NCBI GenBank assembly: GCA_964404765.1
Contig: CAYOLL010000104.1
Span: 1-21,614 of the forward strand
Source of the DNA: CAYOLL01 sp964404765 [NCBI: uncultured Gemmatimonadota bacterium]
GTDB lineage: Bacteria > 4572-55
Length of the DNA: 21,614 bases
Direction of reading: 5' to 3'
The notes beneath the pieces are model-generated. The model saw only the letters and a list, made by a program, of their open reading frames with translations. It searched no databases and was not told where the DNA came from. Each line of letters starts with the position of its first letter. The first letter of the stretch is position 1. This document shows, piece after piece, positions 8,090 to 14,799 of this stretch. Made by a program: the position numbers and the translations under genes.

Positions 8090-10024
8090 ATGAGATTATG
8101 GATTAAATTCGGCTTTATTGCCGGAATACTGATAACGAGTCACATTGCATTGGCTCAGGAGACGATATTTAACGCGGGTGGCGCCCGTAATATGGCGATG
8201 GGCGACGCTACGGTAGCTACGCCGCAAAAGGCAGATGCCTATTTTGTTAATCCAGCCGGTTTGACTGCTATTGATCGTAGTCATTTGCTTATTCAAATTT
8301 CCAAAGCCTTTGCCTATGACTTTTTCAGCATTGCCCATCCGTTGCCGCGTGGCTACCGGGTGGCTTTTGGCGGATCCCAATATATTTATTATAGCACGGG
8401 GGACGAAGTCCGGGAGCGCACTTTTGGCATTGCGGCCAGTCGGGCTTTTGGATCGCGGCTTCAACTTGGGGCCGAACTTCATTTGCTGACCCAAAGGTAT
8501 GGCGACGAAAAAACCGAAAGCAGTTTAGGGCTGAATGGTGGGATCATGTACCAACCGGCTTTTTTGACGGGGGCGCAATTGGGTTTGCTAACTACCAACC
8601 TGCCCGGCACGACGCCCGATTCCAGACATCATGCCATTCTTGCCGATAAGACCGTGCGGGCGGGGATTGCCCAGCGCTTGCTTACCAATCAGGTCACGCT
8701 GGCTTTCGGTCAGGAAGTAGGGAAAGACATTAAGCCGCGCTCCCATTTTGGCGCTGAAGTTGCGTTGAGCCCCAAATCCGGTCCGGTCGAAAAAATCTTC
8801 CTGCGCGGCGGCTTGAATGACGCCGAAGAAACCTTTGGCGCCGGCGTTGTTATGCGCTTGCTGACGGTTGATGTGGCCTATCAAGCCAAGAAATTCCATT
8901 TATCTGCCCAGTTTGCTTTTGGGAGTTCGATTGACGATCGTGTCAATGCACTGCTGGTGAAAGGGGATAATTACTTACATCAAAATGCCTATCACAGCGC
9001 GGTGGGCGCCTTTGAAGCCGCGCGGGAAATTGACCCGGATAACGAGGTTGTTCTGGAACGGATCCGACAAGTAAACGCGTCTAAACAGAAGGAGGCCGCG
9101 GGAACATTTCAACAGGCGCATTATTTGATGGAACAGCAACGCGACGATGAAGCTATCGATTTGCTGGAAACTTTGCTGAAAATAGACGCTGATTATCCGG
9201 GCGCAACCCTGTTACTAAGTGAAGTAAAAAACCGTCGGGTAGAGAAAATAACAACGCTGTCGGGTAGTATAGAAAAAGCGTTGAGCGATAACGATTTGTT
9301 AAAGGCTAAGACGCAGTTAGACAGTTTGCAAAAGCTTGACCTGAATACGGCGAAGCCGCTCACGGCGCAATTGCAAACCCGGATTGATAAAGAAAAAATT
9401 GTTCGGATGGATCGTGCCAAAAGCCTGCTGGCTGAGCAAAAGTATAAAGAAGCGCTGGAGATCGGCGAAGCGGTTCTGCTTTTAGATCCGGGTTTTGCAG
9501 AAGCAAAAGGAATGGCGGATACACTCCGCGCCAATATTAGCAAGAGTGAGCAGGCTGCCCAGGATAAAGGCAAGCTGGAGCGTTTGTTAACCCAAGCCGA
9601 TCAGGCCATGGAGTCGAAAGATTGGAAAAAGGCCACCCAACTCTACCAGCAGGTCTTAAACCAGCAAAAGGAAAATGCCGCTGCCAAAAACGGTCTGGAA
9701 CAAGTGGGAATTCGCCGGCAAGCCCATTTGGCATCCCTGCTGGAAACGGCGCAGATTTATTATGAGCAAAACAATTATGGTGATGCCGCACAAACGCTGG
9801 CGCGAATTTTAGAGATTCAGCCGGAGCACGCCAAAGCCCGCGAGTTGAAGATCAACTGTCATTACCGCTCCGGAATTCGTAATTATACCGAAGGCCGCTA
9901 TGCCGCCTCCATGAACGATTGGGATGAAATCTTAAAGCTTGATCCGGAAAATAAGCAGGCGAAAGAATACCGCGAGCGCGCTATTGGCAAGCTGGGTCAG
10001 ATCAATAACGAAGAGAAACATTAA
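8090..10024 (+). CDS. PorV/PorQ-like outer-membrane barrel fused to TPR repeats
   Basis: 644 aa. A cleavable signal peptide (about 1-22, hydrophobic core then ALA-Q) leads into a beta-barrel domain of the PorV/PorQ/UPF0164 kind. The opening NAGGARNMAMGDATVA and the motif ADAYFVNPAGLTAI are the hallmark of that family; alternating strands such as GIAASRAFGSRLQLGAEL run to about residue 280. From about 290 to the end there are several TPR-type helical pairs (for example YHSAVGAFEAAREIDPDN and YAASMNDWDEILKLDPEN). The barrel would sit in the outer membrane with the TPR part most likely periplasmic. PorV itself helps type IX secretion by shuttling cargo, but this longer architecture is probably a separate branch and no T9SS gene is near. 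SD GGAGA lies before ATG 8090. Divergent from the cyclase; a strong hairpin separates it from clpS. Confidence 0.85.
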   Translation: MRLWIKFGFIAGILITSHIALAQETIFNAGGARNMAMGDATVATPQKADAYFVNPAGLTAIDRSHLLIQISKAFAYDFFSIAHPLPRGYRVAFGGSQYIYYSTGDEVRERTFGIAASRAFGSRLQLGAELHLLTQRYGDEKTESSLGLNGGIMYQPAFLTGAQLGLLTTNLPGTTPDSRHHAILADKTVRAGIAQRLLTNQVTLAFGQEVGKDIKPRSHFGAEVALSPKSGPVEKIFLRGGLNDAEETFGAGVVMRLLTVDVAYQAKKFHLSAQFAFGSSIDDRVNALLVKGDNYLHQNAYHSAVGAFEAAREIDPDNEVVLERIRQVNASKQKEAAGTFQQAHYLMEQQRDDEAIDLLETLLKIDADYPGATLLLSEVKNRRVEKITTLSGSIEKALSDNDLLKAKTQLDSLQKLDLNTAKPLTAQLQTRIDKEKIVRMDRAKSLLAEQKYKEALEIGEAVLLLDPGFAEAKGMADTLRANISKSEQAAQDKGKLERLLTQADQAMESKDWKKATQLYQQVLNQQKENAAAKNGLEQVGIRRQAHLASLLETAQIYYEQNNYGDAAQTLARILEIQPEHAKARELKINCHYRSGIRNYTEGRYAASMNDWDEILKLDPENKQAKEYRERAIGKLGQINNEEKH

Positions 10025-10045
10025 GATTAAGCTTACACTTTTTGA

Positions 10046-10075
10046 CTATCCGCTTTCATGGGCGAAAGCGGATAG
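10046..10075. terminator. Strong hairpin between convergent genes
   Basis: CTATCCGCTTTC (10046-10057) pairs perfectly with GAAAGCGGATAG (10064-10075), a 12-bp stem with a 6-nt loop. It lies between the stops of the PorV-like gene (10024) and clpS (10081), as a bidirectional terminator would. Neither side carries a clear T-run, so classical intrinsic termination is uncertain; it may act as a 3'-end stabiliser. Confidence 0.55.
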
Positions 10076-10080
10076 CCGGC

Positions 10081-10431
10081 TTACGAATCCGCTGCTTCAA
10101 TTATCGCCGACATAGAGCCTTTACAACGTGGAATACGCCAATCCGGGCCGTAGTCCTGAATCTGCTCGCGCTTCAACTCCGCCCGTTCTTTCGAGGTTGT
10201 ATCTACGACCACCCGCCCGACAGCATCCACCACACATGCCATGATAAATGCGATTTCCGGGCTATGTCCAAAAATCTTGCCCAACATCTCGATGACATAC
10301 TCGTACGTATGATCATTATCGTCCAGCAAAATGACATGAAATCGCGGCATTAGAATCGGTTTATAATTGCCGTGGAGGACTTGCTTCTGCTTTTTTTCGA
10401 TATCAACATTGGGTAAAATAGTTGTTGGCAT
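10081..10431 (-). CDS. clpS: ClpS-like ATP-dependent Clp protease adaptor
   Basis: 116 aa, typical ClpS length. ClpS binds the N-terminal domain of ClpA/ClpC and delivers substrates with destabilising N-terminal residues. The core FHVILLDDNDHTYEYV, then EMLGKIFG and a basic ELKREQI helix, is the ClpS fold. The C-terminus (YGPDWRIPRCKGSMSAIIE) belongs to a variant family rather than the E. coli type. Against E. coli ClpS by eye, Asn34 becomes Asp, Asp35 is kept, Met40 becomes Tyr and the pocket His66 appears to be missing (CVVDAVGR), so substrate choice may differ. The N-terminal 25 residues are polar and probably disordered. No Clp ATPase gene is adjacent. The Shine-Dalgarno sequence is weak, so the exact start is less certain. 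Confidence 0.85.
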   Translation of the reverse strand: MPTTILPNVDIEKKQKQVLHGNYKPILMPRFHVILLDDNDHTYEYVIEMLGKIFGHSPEIAFIMACVVDAVGRVVVDTTSKERAELKREQIQDYGPDWRIPRCKGSMSAIIEAADS

Positions 10432-10766
10432 TGGCCGTCAATCCGGTAGCGCGAATTGCCTAATTCGCAAAAGTTAAAGTATCGGAAAGCATACACTTTC
10501 AACATAAGAAAAATGAGTCAAGATATGCATTTTTATTAAAAACAAAATCTTTATCTTGCCAAAAAAGCCCGTTTAGTATAATCTTCCAGATAGTCCATTC
10601 GCCTGAATTCTTCCAGCAATTCCCGATTTCTTCCAAAAAGTGTCACCCGGCATGTTTTTACCCGGAATTGAATTTTTTCAGGTTAGAAACAAAAGTGGCG
10701 TTTAACTTTTGATACAGACGGTGTTAGGAAGACTTTGATTCCCATTTTGCGATTGTGAGGCATTTT
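10432..10766. other. AT-rich divergent intergenic region
   Basis: 335 nt with no supported gene, between clpS (minus) and a lipoprotein gene (plus). It holds a perfect palindromic hairpin GCGAATT-GCCT-AATTCGC (10451-10468) 20 nt upstream of clpS, which could be an operator or leader hairpin. It also holds a possible plus-strand promoter: TATAAT at 10577-10582 with a TTGCCA-like -35 at 10556-10561 and a short 15-nt spacer, about 185 nt before the lipoprotein start. Confidence 0.5.
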
Positions 10767-11669
10767 ATGAATTTTCGACTTCAAATTCTTAAATTTTTGT
10801 TGGCCATTTTTTGTGTGCAACTAAATGCTTGTTCAACGGTTTCGACCATTACACGGCAGTTTCGGCCAATCAATAAGGTCAGGGTTAACACCGCGCCCTA
10901 TTACCAGACCTTTCATAACGGGGTGCGGGGAGAAAATGCAGCTATCGGCCATCTGGAAGTAAAGCTGGATCGCCGGTTGGAAGGAAGTCCACAGGCAAAA
11001 ACGCTGCTAAAGCCCCTCCTGGATGAAATGAATCGCGTGCTTAATACGCAAGGTTGGACAACCCCGCTAAGCATAAGTGTAGCCACAGATTTGGCCCCGG
11101 ATATATATATTGGAAGTATTGATGGGTTTAACTCTCCGGTTTCCGCCGCCACTGAAAAGCGCACCAGCGAAAGCATCAATGATATTCATCCGCCTGTGAT
11201 CGTTTATACGGTTGACCCGGATCAGTTTTGGAAAGATCAATTAGCAGGGTTATTAATACAGCAGCCCTTGGAGGGGGTCATCTGCATAACATTGGGTATT
11301 GCGGAGTTTTATGCCGGTCAGACCAATTTCTATGGGCCAAAAAAAGTGGAGTTGGGCACCGGCTACACTGTAGAAGCTGACTGGATTACATCGGTGGATC
11401 AACCGGTGCAGGCACTCTATGCAGGTGGCGTGTTGTTGGATGAAACCGGCAGTGTTATCCGTGCCGGAGGCGAGGGCATATACTTGAAATCGCCGGAGCA
11501 AAACAGCGCTAATCCGGATCTGCTGTCCCGACTAAGCACAGCGGATATTGATTACTTAGTATTTCAGCAACGGCGAGAGATCGCCGCCGGGAATCTGCTA
11601 ACTTGGCAGATCGCCTTGCAAAACCTTTACGCCCAATTGCTGCAAAAAAAGGATATGCTGGTGAAGTAA
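10767..11669 (+). CDS. Putative lipoprotein of unknown function
   Basis: 300 aa from ATG 10767, chosen because GAGG lies 6 nt upstream; a GTG at 10755 would add four residues. A type II signal peptide is clear: basic and hydrophobic start, then LNAC with Cys22 as the lipidated residue. The mature part is a soluble, probably periplasmic or outer-membrane-attached protein of alternating strands and helices. It contains VATDLAPDIYIGSIDG, a long segment EGVICITLGIAEFYA and GTGYTVEADW, and it ends in a helix rich in Gln and Leu. One block (IYIGSIDGFNSPVSAA) could be part of a beta-sandwich. I recognise no family. The gene stands alone, preceded by a possible distant promoter and followed by hairpins. 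Confidence 0.7.
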   Translation: MNFRLQILKFLLAIFCVQLNACSTVSTITRQFRPINKVRVNTAPYYQTFHNGVRGENAAIGHLEVKLDRRLEGSPQAKTLLKPLLDEMNRVLNTQGWTTPLSISVATDLAPDIYIGSIDGFNSPVSAATEKRTSESINDIHPPVIVYTVDPDQFWKDQLAGLLIQQPLEGVICITLGIAEFYAGQTNFYGPKKVELGTGYTVEADWITSVDQPVQALYAGGVLLDETGSVIRAGGEGIYLKSPEQNSANPDLLSRLSTADIDYLVFQQRREIAAGNLLTWQIALQNLYAQLLQKKDMLVK

Positions 11670-11701
11670 AGACAGACCTCATGTTGCAAGTTATTTGGAT
11701 G

Positions 11702-11735
11702 GATATGACATTTCTTCTTTTAGAAATGTCATATC
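11702..11735. repeat. Perfect 14-bp hairpin with a third arm nearby
   Basis: GATATGACATTTCT (11702-11715) pairs with AGAAATGTCATATC (11722-11735) over a 6-nt loop. A further copy of ATGACATTTC occurs at 11759-11768. No T-run follows, so a simple terminator is doubtful although it lies 33 nt after the lipoprotein stop. Confidence 0.65.
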
Positions 11736-11772
11736 TGGCAGCGGTGGGGAAAGAAGAAATGACATTTCAGAT

Positions 11773-11874
11773 GGAGTAGCAAACTTCAGTTTGCGCATAG
11801 CTCGTGTAATCTCGTGTAATCTAAGGCCGCGCATTTACTTGCAAACTGAAGTTTGCTACTCCGGTTTTGAATGA
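11773..11874. repeat. Family A repeats in inverted pair (MITE-like)
   Basis: A 22-nt unit at 11773-11794 is perfectly inverted at 11841-11862, and each arm contains the internal palindrome GCAAACT-TC-AGTTTGC. The right arm extends to 11874 with a flank matching 671-705. The 46-nt centre has a tandem direct repeat, CTCGTGTAAT at 11801-11810 and 11811-11820. The element ends just before the Shine-Dalgarno sequence of the symporter gene. Confidence 0.75.
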
Positions 11875-11887
11875 ATATGGAGTTTTC

Positions 11888-13183
11888 TTGAGTCATACCG
11901 AAGAAAATAAAACGAAATTTCCGCTCTACGCCCGTGTTTTGCTCGGCGTTTTTTTGGGCGCGGCGATGGGGGTTGTTTTCGGCAAAGAGCCGTTTTTGGG
12001 CGAAATGAGCAATGAAGATTTAGGCCAGCTCGGTCTGCTGGTCATTCGACTGCTCAAGGCGCTGGCCGCGCCGCTGATTTTATTTGCGATTCTGGACGGT
12101 ATTGCCCGCACCGATATTTCCGCCCGGCACGGCGGTAAGCTCATCCTTATCTGCGCCGTCAATGTCTCGGTAGCCATGCTCATCGGTCTGACGCTGATGA
12201 ACACGCTTAAACCCGGCGAACGCTGGCAGGGTCAACTGGAACTACTGGTGGCGGAATTAGGTGACGGCAGCGCTATTAAGCCCGGTGAAATGCCAAAAGC
12301 AACGCTCGACCCGCTCAAAAATATCGTCGGTTACGTACCGGAAAGCTTAGTCGAACCGTTCCTGAAAAATAATGTCATTTCCATTGTTCTGGCCGGCATT
12401 CTTGGCGGAGCCGCCCTGCGCCGGATCAAGCGCCGTCAGGAAGCGGAAGGCTTGGTTAGTATCCACACCGTTTTGAATTTTGTTGAAGCTGTCTATCAGA
12501 TTTTGATTCAAATGCTGGACTGGGTTGTGCAGGCCGTGCCTTTTGCCGTCTTTGGCATTGTAGCTCACGTGGTAGGCAAATCCGGGTTGGGCGTGTTCAA
12601 CGTCTTGTGGGTCTTTTTGGCAACACTGCTGTTGGGTCTTGGAATTCACGCCCTGATCTACTATCCGCTGGCAGCCTGGTTCGGTGGCAAATCCCCACGT
12701 ATCTTTATTGGCAAAGGCGCCGACGCCATCATTACCGGCCTGTCCACCAACAGCAGTCTGGCCACCGTGCCGATCACCCTGCACTGTTTGATCGACAAAA
12801 TGGGTGTGTCGGAGCGTTCGGCCCGATTGTCGGCCTGTGTCGGCACCAATCTGAATAACGACGGCGTTACTTTATATGAAGCCATGACCGCCATCTTTCT
12901 GGCCCAGGCGTTGGGTTACGGTCTTGAATTGCCACAGCAGATCGTCATTGTCATGGCTTCGCTCATGGCCGGCATCGGCGTGGCCGGCATTCCGGAAGCC
13001 GGTTTAATTGTTTTGCCGCTGGTTCTGGGCGCGGCCGGACTGCCGGAAGCCGTTGTTGCCGCCGCCATTCCACTCATCATGCCTGTGGACTGGATCATTG
13101 CCCGCTGCCGTTCAGGTGTCAATGTTATGAGCGATATGCTGGTAGCTATTTTGCTGGATCGGGGAGAGAATTCAGGTAATTAG
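11888..13183 (+). CDS. Dicarboxylate/amino acid:cation symporter (DAACS/SLC1 family)
   Basis: 431 aa, a full-length secondary transporter of the glutamate-carrier fold with about eight membrane helices and two re-entrant hairpins. Diagnostic motifs are the Ser-rich hairpin TNSSLATVP, the TM7 motif LNNDGVTLYEAM, MAGIGVAGIPEAGL (hairpin 2) and the TM8 motif VDWIIARCRSGVNVMSD. Compared by eye with GltPh, Arg397, Asn401, Asp405 and Asp390 are kept, Asp394 is replaced by Ala, and the NMDGT motif reads NNDGV. Loss of Asp394, which holds the substrate amino group, argues for a dicarboxylate or other non-amino-acid substrate, but this is inference. I start at TTG 11888, because GGAG lies 5 nt upstream, the same layout as GGAGTTTTTATG of the next gene. 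An upstream TTG at 11867 is possible but falls inside a repeat. Confidence 0.88.
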   Translation: MSHTEENKTKFPLYARVLLGVFLGAAMGVVFGKEPFLGEMSNEDLGQLGLLVIRLLKALAAPLILFAILDGIARTDISARHGGKLILICAVNVSVAMLIGLTLMNTLKPGERWQGQLELLVAELGDGSAIKPGEMPKATLDPLKNIVGYVPESLVEPFLKNNVISIVLAGILGGAALRRIKRRQEAEGLVSIHTVLNFVEAVYQILIQMLDWVVQAVPFAVFGIVAHVVGKSGLGVFNVLWVFLATLLLGLGIHALIYYPLAAWFGGKSPRIFIGKGADAIITGLSTNSSLATVPITLHCLIDKMGVSERSARLSACVGTNLNNDGVTLYEAMTAIFLAQALGYGLELPQQIVIVMASLMAGIGVAGIPEAGLIVLPLVLGAAGLPEAVVAAAIPLIMPVDWIIARCRSGVNVMSDMLVAILLDRGENSGN

Positions 13184-13262
13184 ACTGTAGGCTGTTAGGC
13201 TGTAGGCAAAGCGCAGCCTAAACGAAACCTAACAGTCTATAGTCTAAAAGCCTACAGCCTAA
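13181..13262. repeat. Foldback of tandem CTA/TAG-type units, family D copy 1
   Basis: The left half is built of TAG-type units (TAGACTGTAGGCTGTTAGG), beginning at the symporter stop codon. The right half is built of CTA-type units (AGTCTAAAAGCCTACAGCC). TTAGGCTGTAGGC (13195-13207) pairs perfectly with 13250-13262, and 13181-13199 pairs with 13228-13246 at 17 of 19 positions. The right end abuts the GGAG of the CNBD gene. Confidence 0.75.
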
Positions 13263-13275
13263 AAACGGAGTTTTT

Positions 13276-13851
13276 ATGTCCACACAAGTTCAAGTGCTGC
13301 AGGAACTGGCTATTTTCCGCAGCGTGTCGGTTGAAGATTTACAAACGCTGGTGACCCATGCCGAAGAAAAAATATTCATGCCAGGCGGCGTCATCATCGA
13401 AGAAGGCTCGGAAGGTCATGAGTTTTTTATCGTCATTTTTGGCGAAGTCAATATCGACAAAAAAATCGGCGATCAGCAGACAACGGTCGGTGTGCGCAGG
13501 CCCGGCGAAATTTTTGGCGAAATGGCCCTGCTGGATAAAGAGCCACGCTCGGCGAGTGCCGTGGCAAAATCCGTTTGCCACGTTCTATGCTTTAAGCGGG
13601 ATCGATTTGCTCATCTTATGCGCTCCTATCCAAGCTTTTTTATCTCCATGCTTAAGCTGTTAAATCAGCGCCTGCGCGAAACATCGACCTCTTATGGTCA
13701 ACTTTTGGAGAATAAAAATCGGCAATTGGAGACCCTGCGCCAATTCTACACGACCAAAAATCGCGAGTTGGCCGATGCTGTTAAAAAGCTGACCTGGCTT
13801 GAGGAAGAGCAAACGGATTTTCTGAATAAAACGGCGGATTTTACCGCATAA
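13276..13851 (+). CDS. Cyclic-nucleotide-binding domain protein with coiled-coil tail
   Basis: 191 aa, cytoplasmic. Residues about 8-125 are a CRP/cNMP-binding domain; the phosphate-binding cassette FGEMALLDKEPRSAS (80-94) carries Glu82 and Arg91, the residues that bind ribose and cyclic phosphate, so cAMP or cGMP binding is likely. There is no DNA-binding helix-turn-helix. Instead a charged heptad-like helix (about 130-182) probably forms a coiled coil for dimerisation or partner contact. SD GGAG lies 5 nt before the ATG. The membrane cyclase at 6494-7885 could supply the ligand. The last residues TA after KTADF appear altered by an insertion: a 36-nt copy of its 3' end lies at 14645-14680 and reads, in the same frame, to a different tail (ATS and stop). 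Confidence 0.9.
   Translation: MSTQVQVLQELAIFRSVSVEDLQTLVTHAEEKIFMPGGVIIEEGSEGHEFFIVIFGEVNIDKKIGDQQTTVGVRRPGEIFGEMALLDKEPRSASAVAKSVCHVLCFKRDRFAHLMRSYPSFFISMLKLLNQRLRETSTSYGQLLENKNRQLETLRQFYTTKNRELADAVKKLTWLEEEQTDFLNKTADFTA
13807..13842 (+). repeat. 36-nt direct repeat, left copy (inside the CNBD gene)
   Basis: The last 36 nt of the CNBD coding region before its final three codons (coding EQTDFLNKTADF) are identical to 14645-14680. Together the copies frame the gene at 13897-14640. Confidence 0.95.
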
Positions 13852-13896
13852 CTCAGAATTTTCAGATACTTACATAAAGGTTGAGGAAGATCGGCC

Positions 13897-14640
13897 ATGT
13901 GCATGTTTTCGAGTTCGGTTGAAAAGGTGTCAAACACAAATATATTTGCCCGCGGCAATGGGAATACACAGTTTTTGGCTTATAGCATGAGCTATAAAGC
14001 GGCAATGGATTTGGCGATGATTTTGCCATTGCCGACACCACCGAATTCTCCGGAAGATGCTGTTAGGTTCATTAGTTTAGCAGATTATCCGCAATTTTTC
14101 TCTTCCCTATCCTCTCTGTTTCCGTCGGATTACGAGATTAGCTGTCTCATGTCGTCCGACCTGCCGGAACCGCCGCTTCAAATACATGATGTCGGCAGCT
14201 TCGAGGCATCCTTTGTTCCCCACATTAAAGACTTTGATCGGCTTGACAAGCGGTTTATTATTCCGCGCGAAGTTTGGGGTCAATTACCACATTATGCTGA
14301 TTACGGGTTTGCCGTCTTTAAGCTAAAAAGCGCCGAAACGATGCTAAACGTTCACCCCATGGCCTTTGAATTTCCCCGGCGTGATCCGGGTAAAGTCTTT
14401 TTCCCTACGGTTCATATCCATGATGAGAAAGTTCATTCGGAAGCCGAGTTTGATCATGCTTTATACTGTCAATCCAATAAAAATTTGGCCTACGGATGGG
14501 AAGCAGGCGATTTTGTTAAAAATTTATTAGACAATGCAAAAGGCATTATTCACCATCAGCAGCCTTTTTGGCGCGTTACCCTTAATGGGATTTATCAAAA
14601 TATCGACGTATGGGTTCCAGATAAAGAGCTGCCTCTTTAG
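13897..14640 (+). CDS. Protein of unknown function beginning Met-Cys
   Basis: 247 aa. Start ATG 13897 is firm: GAGGA lies 9 nt upstream. There is no signal peptide and no membrane helix, so it should be cytoplasmic. The sequence opens MCMFSSSVEKVSNTNIFARG, then a strand-like QFLAYSMSYKAAMDLAMILP and the Pro-rich LPTPPNSPEDAVRFISL. The middle has VPHIKDFDRLDKRF, and the end is rich in His and aromatic residues (FFPTVHIHDEKVH, IIHHQQPFWRVTL). Cys2 would become the N-terminal residue once Met is removed, as in N-terminal-nucleophile hydrolases; that is a speculation with no further motif support. I recall similar Met-Cys openings in uncharacterised bacterial proteins but can name no family. The gene looks inserted: an exact 36-nt direct repeat brackets it. 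Confidence 0.75.
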   Translation: MCMFSSSVEKVSNTNIFARGNGNTQFLAYSMSYKAAMDLAMILPLPTPPNSPEDAVRFISLADYPQFFSSLSSLFPSDYEISCLMSSDLPEPPLQIHDVGSFEASFVPHIKDFDRLDKRFIIPREVWGQLPHYADYGFAVFKLKSAETMLNVHPMAFEFPRRDPGKVFFPTVHIHDEKVHSEAEFDHALYCQSNKNLAYGWEAGDFVKNLLDNAKGIIHHQQPFWRVTLNGIYQNIDVWVPDKELPL

Positions 14641-14644
14641 GTAT

Positions 14645-14680
14645 GAGCAAACGGATTTTCTGAATAAAACGGCGGATTTT
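14645..14680 (+). repeat. 36-nt direct repeat, right copy
   Basis: Identical over 36 nt to 13807-13842. It lies 4 nt after the stop of the inserted gene, and its reading frame continues GCA ACA TCA TAA, a credible original 3' end of the CNBD gene. Confidence 0.95.
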
Positions 14681-14703
14681 GCAACATCATAATCGATTTA
14701 AAA

Positions 14704-14785
14704 ACTAGGTGGATAGCCTTTTAGGACACGCTCTGAACCTGTTGCGTAGTCTACAGTCTAAGAGTCTAACTGCCTGAAAGCCTAA
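14704..14785. repeat. CTA/TAG-unit foldback, family D copy 2
   Basis: A diverged partner of 13181-13262. TAG-type units (CTAGGTGGATAGCCTTTTAGG) at 14705-14725 are followed by CTA-type units (TAGTCTACAGTCTAAGAGTC...) at 14747-14785. As in copy 1, its right end abuts the GGAG of the next gene. Confidence 0.6.
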
Positions 14786-14799
14786 ATGGAGTGACGAAA

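Noticed and set aside
12347-12784. 145-codon minus-strand open frame
   Set aside because: Antisense to the symporter, whose membrane-protein motifs are unmistakable.
13181-13265. CRISPR-like tandem units
   Set aside because: Units are 7-9 nt with no spacers of regular length and are arranged as a foldback, not as direct repeats.
13807-14680. Insertion sequence
   Set aside because: The unit between the 36-nt repeats has no transposase and no terminal inverted repeats, and the duplication is too long for a transposition footprint.
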